This document shows, piece after piece, positions 25,482 to 34,568 of a stretch of DNA of 50,225 nucleotides. The position numbers and the translations under genes are program-made. The notes beneath the pieces are model-generated. The model saw only the letters and a list, made by a program, of their open reading frames with translations. It made no database searches and had not been told where the DNA came from. This DNA is from an uncultured Mucilaginibacter sp. Lineage in GTDB: Bacteria; Bacteroidota; Bacteroidia; Sphingobacteriales; Sphingobacteriaceae. The stretch spans positions 1 through 50,225 of the forward strand of contig CAIPDP010000012.1 of NCBI GenBank assembly GCA_903863845.1, in the 5' to 3' direction. Numbering within the stretch: the stretch's first letter is position 1; every line of letters begins with the position of its first letter.

Positions 25482-26330
25482 ATGAAGTTTAGAAAAGCAA
25501 ATCTTAAATACCTGATCGCTGTTACCGGCCTTTTGTTCTCACTGCATCAAAAATCTTACGCAGATGGTTTTCCATTGCGTCCCGGACGTTTGCTGCTGAA
25601 TCCTTCAGTTACTTACTTTTTTGCCAACAAAGGATGGGATTCAGTACGTATGCTCAGACCATTTCCGGCAAACGGTCAGTTTACTTCAACCACCTTTACG
25701 CTTTCTGCCGAATATGGCATAAGTCGCCGTTGGAGCGTGGTGGCCATGTTGCCCTATGTTACCAATACCTATCAGCAAACAGGTTACAGCAGTAGCACCC
25801 GTGGCTTGACCGACCTTGAAACCGGTATCCGGTATTACCTGGCCAATATCAATTACATCTATTATTTTATGTTGCAGGGTACAGTAATTACCCCGATGTA
25901 TGTAAATAACCCGGGTTTAGGCTACGGTCTTACAGGCGCAGAATTAAAACTTTCTTTTGCCGGTAGCGGCCACCTGTTTGGAGCTAATGATTATTTCACG
26001 ATCGAAGATGGCATCCGTCAGTATTTTGGTACACAGGGCCCCTGGCAGGACCGCTATAGCGCCACTTTTGGCTTGTCATTAGATCATAAATTTCAAAACC
26101 AGATTTCTGTATCATTCGGCGGCTTTTACTCGGTCAGTGATTTTAAAAAATTCAATGTTAACCCCGCACTTGATAAGAATTTTGCGTTTAATCAGGTATC
26201 GTTAAGTTATGGACACTCCTTCAGTAAGGAGTTCTCGGTATTTGTTAGCGCAGGTACATTTGTTAGCGGACGCAATACCGGCGATGGCTCAAACGTGTCA
26301 CTATCTTTGATACTAAGGCCGTTTAAATAA
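25482..26330 (+). CDS. outer-membrane beta-barrel protein (putative transporter family)
   Basis: A 282-residue protein with a signal peptide (LKYLIAVTGLLFSLHQKSYA) and alternating amphipathic strands throughout (SAEYGISRRWSVVAMLPYV; FGLSLDHKFQNQISVSFGG), ending in the aromatic SLSLILRPFK. It resembles the MetA-pathway/transporter barrel families of Proteobacteria and Bacteroidota. Function is unknown. It starts 9 bp after the esterase gene and ends 14 bp before the TPR gene, so it is operonic. Confidence 0.75.
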   Translation: MKFRKANLKYLIAVTGLLFSLHQKSYADGFPLRPGRLLLNPSVTYFFANKGWDSVRMLRPFPANGQFTSTTFTLSAEYGISRRWSVVAMLPYVTNTYQQTGYSSSTRGLTDLETGIRYYLANINYIYYFMLQGTVITPMYVNNPGLGYGLTGAELKLSFAGSGHLFGANDYFTIEDGIRQYFGTQGPWQDRYSATFGLSLDHKFQNQISVSFGGFYSVSDFKKFNVNPALDKNFAFNQVSLSYGHSFSKEFSVFVSAGTFVSGRNTGDGSNVSLSLILRPFK

Positions 26331-26344
26331 TGGGCAGATAAGCT

Positions 26345-28372
26345 ATGAACAGGATATTAATATTATTTTTCATTTTACCTTTTTTTTGCGCTGCGCAGTC
26401 TGCCGATAGCTATATACAAAGCGGCAACAATAAAGCTAATAAAAAGGACTATCGCGGTGCGATAATCGATTTTACCCGGGCTATCGAGATCGATGGGACT
26501 AAGTCAAAGGCTTATTTTTATCGCGGCAATGCCTATACTAATATCCAGGAAAATACAGAGGCCATAAAAGATTATACCAAAACCATCGAGCTCGACCCTA
26601 AAAATACTAACGCTTATTTTTATCGTGCCGATGCCTACAATGCCATCAAAGCATATCCAAACGCTATAGCCGATTTTAACCAGGCTATTTCAATGAACCC
26701 GCATAATGCCGACATGTATCACTATAGGGCTAACGCAAAGTCAAATTCAGGTGATTATACAGGCGCATTGGCGGATTTTAACAGCGCGTTAAAGATCACG
26801 CCCAACGATCCCCAATTATATGAATACCGTGGTGTGACAAAGAGTAATTTGAATGATTATAAAGGGGCAATTGACGATTACGACGTAGCAGTTCGCCTTG
26901 ATCCAAATAACGCCGATCTCATCTACTATCGTGCCAATGCAAAAGAAAGTCTTGGCGACAATAAAGGCGCCATCGCTGATTTTACCCGTGCTATCAGTCT
27001 TAACCCCGGCAATGTTGAAGCAATTTTTTACAGAGGTAATGCCGAAGTAAATATTGGACTTTATCCGGCTGCTATTGCCGATTATAAGCGGACAGTTGAA
27101 CTGGCTCCCAAAACACACAATGCCTACAAATACCTGGCTCAGGCATTAGGGCATGAAAAAGACAGGGCAGCTGCATTGGCCTATTTTGGTGAGAAAATTA
27201 AAAAGGATTCCACCAATGCGGCTTTTTACCTGTACGATGGGATTGTAAGAAGCAACCAGGACGATAAACCCGGGGCACTGGTCGATTTTGACCGGTCGAT
27301 CGAGTTGGATAATAAGAGTTCAGATGCCTTTCAGAATCGCTCGGATGCTAAAACGGGCCTTAAAAGATATACGGAAGCAAAAGATGACGCGAACCAGTCT
27401 ATTAAGTTGGATGCTGCCAATAGCTATGCTTACATTTCACTTGCTCGCGCTAAATATGGCTTGCTGGATACCGCCGGAGCTATAAAGGAACTGGATAAGG
27501 CTGTCAGCATCAATATTAAAAATGACTATGCCTATGCTATACGCGGTGATATCAGGCTTGAACAGCATAAATATGATGACGCGTTGGCTGATTACGAAAA
27601 ATCGGTACAATATGCTCCGGGAAATGCCGGTTACTATTTGCGCAGGTTAACAGCCCGGATCCAGACCGGCGACAGGAAAGGTGCACTGGCCGACTATAAC
27701 AAATTGATGGACATGGATGCCGACGATGTAGCACTTTACCTGAAGCTTGGCCGGACATTGATTGATGGGAGGTTTTACAGTGAGGCACTGGTGTTGTTTA
27801 ACAAGATGATCGGTAAAGATGCAGGCAACGCACGTTATTACCTGTACCGTGGCATTTCCAAACAAAATCTGGGCAATGTTAACGAGGCGATAGCTGATTA
27901 TGATAAAGCCATTGATATTTTACCAAACCTGGTTGAGGCTTTTGACAACCGTGGAAATGCCAAATTTTCACGGGGTGATATTGAAGGTGCGTTAAAGGAT
28001 ATCAATATGGCCATTACCATTAAAGAGGATGATGATCAGGCCTATTTCTTCAGGGCCAATATCCGGATGGTACAGAAAAACTACCAGGGCGCAATTGACG
28101 ACTACAATTCAAGCCTCTATATCAGCCTGGAAAATATCAAAGTTTATGCTTTTCGTGGTTATGCCGAAAGTTTTTTACCCGAATATACCGCCCAATACAA
28201 AGCTGATTTCGGCGAGGCGCTGAAACTGCAACCTAAAAACGATTTTGTTTATTACCTGCGGGGACTGGCCAAGCTCAATCAAAAAGATAATTCAGCCTGT
28301 GCCGACCTGAATAAGGCTGTTGAATTAGGATCGATGGAAGCAAAGGATGCGGTAAAGAAGTATTGCCGGTAA
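26345..28372 (+). CDS. large secreted TPR repeat protein
   Basis: A 675-residue protein with a signal peptide (ILILFFILPFFCAAQ), most probably periplasmic. Apart from this it consists of about 18-19 tandem 34-residue TPR units with the consensus A..YY.RGNAK...GDY.GAIADFN.AI.L.P.NA. The last unit is the Bacteroidota-type DNSACADLNKAVELGSMEA followed by VKKYC. Such solenoids scaffold protein complexes; the partner is unknown. Last gene of the four-gene operon. Confidence 0.9.
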   Translation: MNRILILFFILPFFCAAQSADSYIQSGNNKANKKDYRGAIIDFTRAIEIDGTKSKAYFYRGNAYTNIQENTEAIKDYTKTIELDPKNTNAYFYRADAYNAIKAYPNAIADFNQAISMNPHNADMYHYRANAKSNSGDYTGALADFNSALKITPNDPQLYEYRGVTKSNLNDYKGAIDDYDVAVRLDPNNADLIYYRANAKESLGDNKGAIADFTRAISLNPGNVEAIFYRGNAEVNIGLYPAAIADYKRTVELAPKTHNAYKYLAQALGHEKDRAAALAYFGEKIKKDSTNAAFYLYDGIVRSNQDDKPGALVDFDRSIELDNKSSDAFQNRSDAKTGLKRYTEAKDDANQSIKLDAANSYAYISLARAKYGLLDTAGAIKELDKAVSINIKNDYAYAIRGDIRLEQHKYDDALADYEKSVQYAPGNAGYYLRRLTARIQTGDRKGALADYNKLMDMDADDVALYLKLGRTLIDGRFYSEALVLFNKMIGKDAGNARYYLYRGISKQNLGNVNEAIADYDKAIDILPNLVEAFDNRGNAKFSRGDIEGALKDINMAITIKEDDDQAYFFRANIRMVQKNYQGAIDDYNSSLYISLENIKVYAFRGYAESFLPEYTAQYKADFGEALKLQPKNDFVYYLRGLAKLNQKDNSACADLNKAVELGSMEAKDAVKKYCR

Positions 28373-28393
28373 GATATACTGCAATAAAAAGCC

Positions 28394-28753
28394 TCAGTAC
28401 GCCTGTATCAATATTTCCGCAGGAATATGTAAAACAGCGTTCAGTTTGCGAATCATTGCTAAACTCAGTTTTCTTTTGCCAGACAATATCTCTGATTTTC
28501 GTGAACGAAAGCCAAGAATATCGCCCAATTCCTTTTCGGAAATACCCATTTGAACAAGCCGGAATTTTATGGCGTCAATCGGATTTGGCGAGGAGACAGG
28601 GTAATGTGCTTTTTCATAAGTGCTTACAAGTATGCTCAATACTTCCAACTCATCGGATGCCGCAGACCCTTCAATGATATCACCTTGCATCAGTTCATAA
28701 ACACGGGCAAGGCTAGATTGATATTCTTCCTCGTTCTTAATGGGTTTTAACAT
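28394..28753 (-). CDS. higA: HigA-type antitoxin / XRE-family regulator
   Basis: A 119-residue protein of the HigA (COG5499) type: an N-terminal acidic helix bundle (KNEEEYQSSLARVYELM) and a C-terminal HTH (GISEKELGDILGFRSRKSEILSGKRKL). The family neutralises the HigB mRNA interferase and represses its own operon. Here the toxin gene upstream is reduced to its 3' end (28737-28814), so the antitoxin stands alone. It may protect against other HigB toxins or have been kept as a regulator. Confidence 0.88.
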   Translation of the reverse strand: MLKPIKNEEEYQSSLARVYELMQGDIIEGSAASDELEVLSILVSTYEKAHYPVSSPNPIDAIKFRLVQMGISEKELGDILGFRSRKSEILSGKRKLSLAMIRKLNAVLHIPAEILIQAY

Positions 28754-28814
28754 AACTTATAATTTTAGCATCAATGTTATCATATTGTTTATGAGTGCCA
28801 CCCACCACCAATCT
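28737..28814 (-). pseudogene. 3' remnant of a HigB toxin gene
   Basis: Reading on the minus strand from 28814 gives RLVVGGTHKQYDNIDAKII and then SYVKTH, followed by a TAA at 28737-28739. This matches the C-terminal signature of HigB toxins (FxGTHxEYDKIDAKTI type). A stop codon precedes it at 28815-28817, and the SRPBCC gene ends 11 bp further, so the roughly 75 N-terminal codons are missing. The remnant overlaps the higA start by 17 bp, the normal higBA arrangement. Confidence 0.72.
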
Positions 28815-28827
28815 TTAGAAACCAGCA

Positions 28828-29289
28828 TTAACCAAATATCTCCTTTATCGCCTTCTCTCTAAACGCAAACACCTGCTTTAATTTATTCTTTACGATCAGG
28901 CTATTGGCTATACTGCCAATAAAACTCCAGCCAATGGCATAGTTTACGATATCGGTCATTTGCACGCCACCTTCAACGGCTTTGAAATGGTGCTGGTGAT
29001 GCCACAGAGCATAAGGTCCGAAACGCTGCTCATCAACAAAATATTGACCTTCTTTTACCTGGGTGATCTCGGTCATCCAGTTCATTTTGATACCGAGCAA
29101 AGGGTATACGTTATAGGTAATGATCATGCCCGAATAAACCTTTGCGCCAGGAGTGAAATTGGAAGTAACCACGAAATTCATATCGGGTGGAGTGATCTTT
29201 GATAAGTTCAGCGGCGAACTGAAGAAATCCCAGGCGCTCTCAAGCGAAGCGGGAATGAAAGTTTCAAATTGTAATGCGTAGGTTTTCAT
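28828..29289 (-). CDS. SRPBCC family protein (START-like)
   Basis: A 153-residue single-domain protein with the START/Bet v1-like pattern: QFETFIPASLESAWDFFSSP, MNFVVTSNFTPGAKVYSGM, YFVDEQRFGPYALWHHQHHF, and a final amphipathic helix (LKQVFAFREKAIKEIFG). The fold binds hydrophobic ligands; the ligand is unknown. Start at ATG 29289 (MKTYALQ): the upstream extension to 29370 is a repeat-like sequence. Confidence 0.85.
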   Translation of the reverse strand: MKTYALQFETFIPASLESAWDFFSSPLNLSKITPPDMNFVVTSNFTPGAKVYSGMIITYNVYPLLGIKMNWMTEITQVKEGQYFVDEQRFGPYALWHHQHHFKAVEGGVQMTDIVNYAIGWSFIGSIANSLIVKNKLKQVFAFREKAIKEIFG

Positions 29290-29374
29290 GGACGGCTTTT
29301 TATCTGCCGCGAAGATAGATAGTCTACAGTCCGGAGTCGTAAGCCGAAAGTCACATTTGGCAAGGTGCAATCAC

Positions 29375-29848
29375 TTACTGCACGATCTTATTAGCGCAGT
29401 ACGAACTGGCGAATGCCTCAGGTTTTGCTTTAAATACGAAGCCCATGCTCAAAATATAACCCATCGCTTCGTGCAATGCCTGGTTAGATTTAAACATCGG
29501 ATTGGTATTGATATCGGCATGCACTTCCAGGTCAACATCATAAAGGTCGAGCAAATCGCACAACTTGTAGGCAATGTCGATCGATTTTTGAACTTCGGTC
29601 AGCATGCGTTCCTTGATGCTCATTTTTTGGCCGGTACGTTCCTGGTGGATGTACATAAAACCACCCCTTTTTTCGCGCAGGAAAACGATCACTGTAGCAA
29701 AATCAGTTACGTTACCTTTAACTTGTGAATCGGTACCGATGCACACTTTGAGTTTGTTGCCCAGTAAACTTTCTCTTTCGATGGCTCTTTCCACCTCTTC
29801 AATGATTGGCGAACTGATGATTTCGCCGCTAAATTTTCTCCAGGTCAT
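29375..29848 (-). CDS. YkuK family RNase H-like protein (DUF458)
   Basis: A 157-residue protein with the DUF458/YkuK pattern: MTWRKFSGEIISSPIIEEVE, VCIGTDSQVKGN (first acidic strand), FATVIVFLREKRGG, and LEVHADINTNPMFKSN. These resemble RNase H-like fold proteins but nuclease activity has not been shown for the family as far as I know. The length is typical. It is transcribed towards the SRPBCC gene with an 85-bp gap. Confidence 0.88.
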   Translation of the reverse strand: MTWRKFSGEIISSPIIEEVERAIERESLLGNKLKVCIGTDSQVKGNVTDFATVIVFLREKRGGFMYIHQERTGQKMSIKERMLTEVQKSIDIAYKLCDLLDLYDVDLEVHADINTNPMFKSNQALHEAMGYILSMGFVFKAKPEAFASSYCANKIVQ

Positions 29849-30053
29849 AAAATTGTTTTTAGTAAATTTTAACTGACCTGTTTTTCAGGTCTATAAAAAT
29901 AAGCGATAAGCTTTCATATCCAGATAACGCCTGTATGATTTATTTGTTAACAGTTGGGTCATTATTAACAGGTTATAGATCAAATATACATTATATTAGC
30001 AATGCAATACCCCGACATTCACAACACTCTCAATATTTGAAAAAAAAGATCTT

Positions 30054-32093
30054 ATGAAATTAAATAAATGGGTATTGCTGGCCATTTCGGTTACAGCTTT
30101 TACAGCCTGCAAACACAAAGACGCTGCTACTGAAGTAGAAAAGCGAACCGTTTTTTTTGATAAAAGCGGTATGGACACAACCCTCAAACCCGGCGACGAT
30201 TTTGCTTTGTACGCTAACGGTGCCTGGTTCAAAAAGACAAAGATACCGGCATCTGAAAGTGGATGGGGATCGTTTTATACACTTTCGGATGATAACATCA
30301 AACAAGTGCATAGCATCCTTGAAGATGTTTCGTCAAAGAGTAATGATGCAGGCAGTTTAGAGCAAAAGGTGGGCGATCTGTACAAAAGTGGCATGGATAC
30401 CGCAACGCTTGAAAAATTGGGTTATGATCCCATTAAGCCATTGCTGGCGAAAGTGAGCGCTTTAAAAGACTATAAAGAGCTGGTAAAACTTGCTGCCGAT
30501 GGTTTTAAAACCGGAGACGGATTTTTGTTGGGGTTTTATGTTTCGCCAGATGATCGTATCAGTGCCAAAAACGTTGCACATTTTGATCAAACCGGTCTAT
30601 CATTGCCGGATAAAGATTATTATACCAAAACTGATAGTGCTACAGTTAAGATAAGGGCTGCTTTTGTTAAATATATTGCGCAGTTATTCAGCTTTACCGG
30701 GGTAGATGCTGCGTCGGCGTCGAAAAAGGCTGAAGGTATCCTGAAACTGGAGACAGAGATCGCTAAATCGCACCTGGCACCGGTTGAATTGCGTGACCCG
30801 GTAAAGAACTATCATAAACTAACCTTTGCTGATTTTCAAAAGCAAATACCCGACATCGACTTGAAAGACGCCTTTGATCGTATGCAATTGAAGACCGATA
30901 CGGTATTGGTTGGTCAGCCAGTTTATTATATTGCTTTAGATAGCCTTCTGAAAAGTCAGCCTATTGATGTTTGGAAAGATAAAGCTGCGTTTGGTGTAAT
31001 TGATGGCGCTTCCGGGTCATTAAGTAAAAAATTCAGGGATGCTAATTTTGATTTCTATAGCAAGGCATTATATGGCCAAAAAGAACAAAAGGAGCGCTGG
31101 AAAACTTTGGCCTATACGGTAGATGGTTCGCTGGGCGAATTGTTGGGCCAGCTTTATGTAGCTAAATATTTTCCGCCTGATGCAAAGGAACGGATGCTTG
31201 CTCTCGTTAATAACCTGCAAAGTGTGTACAAAGATCGCATCGAAAAGCTGGATTGGATGAGTCCGGATACCAAAAAACAAGCCATAGCTAAGCTCGCAGC
31301 ATTTACAAAAAAGATCGGGTACCCTGATAAATGGAAAGCGTATGATGATGTTCATATCGCAAAAGATTCATTTTTTAATAATCTGCAATCCGTTGCAATT
31401 CACAATTATAAGCGATCGATTTCAAAGGTTAACCAACCGGTCGACCGCAGCGAATGGGGGATGACACCACCAACCGTTAATGCCTATTACAATGCTACTT
31501 TTAATGAGATCGTATTCCCGGCAGGTATATTGCAATATCCATTCTTTGACAAAGATGCTGACGACGCGATCAATTATGGCGCAATTGGCGCCGTTATCGG
31601 CCACGAAATGACCCACGGTTTCGACGACCAGGGTCGCCAGTATGATAAAGATGGTAACCTTAAAGATTGGTGGACCGAAGAAGATGCTGATAAATTTAAA
31701 AAACGCGTTCAGGTTATGATAGACCAATACAATCAATATACCCTATTGGGGCTACATGTGAATGGAAGTTTGACTCAGGGTGAAAATCTGGCTGATATTG
31801 GCGGTATAACCATAGCCTACCAGGCATTCAAGAATACACCGGAAGGAAAGAGTGATACCAGAATTGATGGGTTTACACCCGATCAGCGCTTCTTTTTGTC
31901 ATTTGCACAGGTATGGCGGGTAAAAAACAGCGATGAAACTATGCGCGTACGTCTTAATACTGACCCGCATTCGCCGGAAGTCTTTCGGGTTGATGGTCCG
32001 GTCTCCAATATTGAAGCATTTTATAAAGCCTTTAATATAAAACCAGGCGACAAAATGTACCGTGCCGAAAAAGATAGAGTTAAGGTGTGGTAG
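30054..32093 (+). CDS. M13 family metallopeptidase (PepO/neprilysin-like lipoprotein)
   Basis: A 679-residue zinc endopeptidase. A lipobox (ISVTAFTAC, Cys at 19) marks it as a lipoprotein. The gluzincin motif HEMTH lies at residues 517-521 in VIGHEMTHGFDDQGRQ, and the third zinc ligand Glu in GENLADIGG. NAYYNATFNEIVFPAGILQ is the substrate-binding block. M13 enzymes cut peptides of up to about 40 residues; here the likely place is the cell envelope. Monocistronic. Confidence 0.95.
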   Translation: MKLNKWVLLAISVTAFTACKHKDAATEVEKRTVFFDKSGMDTTLKPGDDFALYANGAWFKKTKIPASESGWGSFYTLSDDNIKQVHSILEDVSSKSNDAGSLEQKVGDLYKSGMDTATLEKLGYDPIKPLLAKVSALKDYKELVKLAADGFKTGDGFLLGFYVSPDDRISAKNVAHFDQTGLSLPDKDYYTKTDSATVKIRAAFVKYIAQLFSFTGVDAASASKKAEGILKLETEIAKSHLAPVELRDPVKNYHKLTFADFQKQIPDIDLKDAFDRMQLKTDTVLVGQPVYYIALDSLLKSQPIDVWKDKAAFGVIDGASGSLSKKFRDANFDFYSKALYGQKEQKERWKTLAYTVDGSLGELLGQLYVAKYFPPDAKERMLALVNNLQSVYKDRIEKLDWMSPDTKKQAIAKLAAFTKKIGYPDKWKAYDDVHIAKDSFFNNLQSVAIHNYKRSISKVNQPVDRSEWGMTPPTVNAYYNATFNEIVFPAGILQYPFFDKDADDAINYGAIGAVIGHEMTHGFDDQGRQYDKDGNLKDWWTEEDADKFKKRVQVMIDQYNQYTLLGLHVNGSLTQGENLADIGGITIAYQAFKNTPEGKSDTRIDGFTPDQRFFLSFAQVWRVKNSDETMRVRLNTDPHSPEVFRVDGPVSNIEAFYKAFNIKPGDKMYRAEKDRVKVW

Positions 32094-32159
32094 TTGCCTA
32101 GGGTGATGGAAAAATAGTTGTTACCCTTTTGTCGCGCTGTACTGCTTTCAGGCACCTGT

Positions 32160-32609
32160 TTAGTTCGAAGCCAGTGTTAAAGTTGAGTTTTGACTGTTAC
32201 CTGCAGATTTTAAGTAAACAACGCTGAAGCATTTATCTTTTTCTTTCGGAGGAACCACTGTGATATTTGTTTCCTCATTTTCGGAAGTCCAGGTAGAATT
32301 GTCCAATGGCTTGAAGGTTGAATTCAACCGGTTTATTATATTATCAAGCTCTTTATTGTAGTAAGTCACTACATAAGAAATGCAATTACCATTGCTGTCG
32401 AAATAAAAAGTGTAATCGCCGACGCCCCTCGACTTAAGAAAGCGTAATCCGCTTACGTTGTCGGCTGTTTTAAAATCTTTGGCCGAAGCGTAGGGGATAT
32501 TTTTGTTAAAATAAGCCCGGATTTCTTTCTCTTTACCACCGAGAGGAAATTGTGCAAAAGCTGATACAGAGCAAGTTGCCAATAATAACAATACGATTAA
32601 ATGTTTCAT
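32160..32609 (-). CDS. small secreted protein of unknown function
   Basis: A 149-residue protein with a signal peptide (KHLIVLLLLATCSVSAFAQ). The mature part is rich in Asn, Lys and Tyr (DYTFYFDSNGNCISYVVTYY). I do not recognise a family. The start is taken at ATG 32609; an upstream start at 32618 adds only three residues. It is convergent with the M13 peptidase gene. Confidence 0.65.
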   Translation of the reverse strand: MKHLIVLLLLATCSVSAFAQFPLGGKEKEIRAYFNKNIPYASAKDFKTADNVSGLRFLKSRGVGDYTFYFDSNGNCISYVVTYYNKELDNIINRLNSTFKPLDNSTWTSENEETNITVVPPKEKDKCFSVVYLKSAGNSQNSTLTLASN

Positions 32610-32827
32610 GCAAAGCAAATTGCAAGGATTGAACCATCAATTTGCTTAAGCTTTAATTAACGTTTATAAACAATTGATTTTAAGCAGTTGAATATTAAAT
32701 ATTAATTAAGTCACGGAGAAAACCTGCCAACCAGCGCTGGAAATTAATACCACACTGTGAGGTAATACTTTCCACAATTTGCAGCTGTAGACCAGGATCA
32801 AAAGAAGTAAAATTTGAATCAACTTAC

Positions 32828-34513
32828 CTAAACGATCTTGCTATTAACGATGGCAAGTATCTCAGTCTCACTGTCAATAGCCATTTGTTGCAGTGCACTA
32901 CCTTCGTTCAATACTTTTTCAACAAAAGCTTTATCATTGAATCCACTCGCATTGATCTTTACGTTCAGAAAAGCACCGATCACTGCGGTTCGTGCACAAA
33001 GGGCCGCAACGCCTGCATCGGTTACGGAATTGGGGTTGCCTGTATCTGCCATTGCTTTGATCACTTCCATGCTCTGATAGGCTAGTTTCATCACATTAAA
33101 TGGCACTTCGATAGCGAATTTGGTAGCCGATTGTATGGCAGCAGTTCGTGCCACTTTTTCTTCCTCGCTGCCTTTAGGTAATGCAAAAGCTTCCATTATC
33201 CGGTTAAAAGCAATAGTGTCTTTATCTACCAGCTTCAATAGCTCGTTCTTGTAATGTTCGCCTTTTTCTGCCCAGTCGCTGAACTCCTCCCAGCGCTCAT
33301 CCCAGCCTTTTTTATGCGATGAAAGGTTTGCTACCATTGTAGCCAATGAAGCTCCCAGTACGCCCGTATAGGCCGAGATGGAGCCTCCACCGGGTGCCGG
33401 GCTCTCACTCGCTGTTTCGTCAGCAAAATCAGAAAGGCTCAGCGATACCAGTTTACTATTAGCTTTATCCAATAGCAGGCATTCTATAATTCGTTCCTCA
33501 GGCTTGAACGGCCCTAGTTCATCCAGACCCATCGATTTAATTGCAATTCGCAACAATTCCTTTTCGCTGACGCCAGCCGAACGCTGTTGTTTCGCAAGGA
33601 AATATTTGCCCGCATCCAGTAGTGATTTTAAAGGAATTAGCCCCACCAGTTCGCTGCCTGTTACGCGTATACCACGCGCATCGGCTTTTTTGCATACTTC
33701 ATCAAACGCTTTATGTAATGGAGTTACTTCGATATTGGTAAGATTCATCGAAATCTGAGCTATGCCATATTCCTCGATATACCAACCAATAGCTTTAACT
33801 GATTTAAGTGTGCCTGGGATAGTCCGCGGTTTCCCGGATTCATCAGTGATGATCCTGCCATTGATCGGGTCTCCCTCGCGTAATACGCGGCCTGCTTCGC
33901 GCACATCAAAGGCAATAGAATTTGCCCGGCGCACAGAGGTGGTATTGAGGTTCACATTATAGGCGATCAGGAAATCCCTAGCGCCAATGACAGTGCCACC
34001 GCGTTTAGCATCAAACTCATTAGGCCCGTAGTCAGGCGACCATTCCGGGTGTTTGATCTTCTTGAAAAAGCCCTCATATTCGCCGGCACGAATCACCGAC
34101 AAGTTATTCCGGTTTTTATTTGGCTGTGCATATTCATATAAATAAACAGGGATCAGCAACTCTTTACCAACACGTTCAGCTAAAGCCCTGGCGAAATCCG
34201 CCACCTCTTCCATGCTGATATTACTGATCGGGATCAGGGGGCAAACGTCTGTTGCACCCATACGCGGATGTTCACCGGTATGTTTGCTCATATTGATCAG
34301 TTCACCGGCCTTACTTATCGCGCGGTACGCCGCTTCGATCACCAGTTCTGGTTCGCCAACAAATGTCACTACCGTACGGTTGGTAGCTTTTCCGGGATCA
34401 ACATTCAGCAGTCTTACACCTTCAACGGTTTCAATTGCATCGGTGATCTGTTTGATGATCGACAGATCGCGACCTTCGCTGAAATTGGGTACGCATTCAA
34501 TTAGTCTTTTCAT
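32828..34513 (-). CDS. ftcD: glutamate formimidoyltransferase / formimidoyl-THF cyclodeaminase
   Basis: A 561-residue bifunctional enzyme, last step of the histidine pathway here. Residues 1 to about 300 are the formiminotransferase (MKRLIECVPNFSEGRD, HTGEHPRMGATDVCPLIPI), and about 355-555 the cyclodeaminase (DFADETASESPAPGGGSISA, NLSSHKKGWDERWEE). It moves the formimino group from formiminoglutamate to tetrahydrofolate, releasing glutamate, then converts the folate to methenyl-THF and ammonia. Its presence explains why no hutG-type hydrolase appears. It is the last gene of the hut operon, 55 bp after hutI. Confidence 0.95.
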   Translation of the reverse strand: MKRLIECVPNFSEGRDLSIIKQITDAIETVEGVRLLNVDPGKATNRTVVTFVGEPELVIEAAYRAISKAGELINMSKHTGEHPRMGATDVCPLIPISNISMEEVADFARALAERVGKELLIPVYLYEYAQPNKNRNNLSVIRAGEYEGFFKKIKHPEWSPDYGPNEFDAKRGGTVIGARDFLIAYNVNLNTTSVRRANSIAFDVREAGRVLREGDPINGRIITDESGKPRTIPGTLKSVKAIGWYIEEYGIAQISMNLTNIEVTPLHKAFDEVCKKADARGIRVTGSELVGLIPLKSLLDAGKYFLAKQQRSAGVSEKELLRIAIKSMGLDELGPFKPEERIIECLLLDKANSKLVSLSLSDFADETASESPAPGGGSISAYTGVLGASLATMVANLSSHKKGWDERWEEFSDWAEKGEHYKNELLKLVDKDTIAFNRIMEAFALPKGSEEEKVARTAAIQSATKFAIEVPFNVMKLAYQSMEVIKAMADTGNPNSVTDAGVAALCARTAVIGAFLNVKINASGFNDKAFVEKVLNEGSALQQMAIDSETEILAIVNSKIV

Positions 34514-34568
34514 TTTTTTTAGGCATTAGGCTTTAGGCATTGGTCATTAGGCATTAGTAATTGGTCAT
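34514..34568. repeat. short TTAGGCATT-type repeats between hutI and ftcD
   Basis: About five degenerate copies of a TTAGGCATTRGGC-like unit plus GGTCATTCACTC. Low-complexity intercistronic repeat; I see no promoter in it. Similar GGTCATT-type sequence follows the desaturase gene at 9884-9930. Confidence 0.6.
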
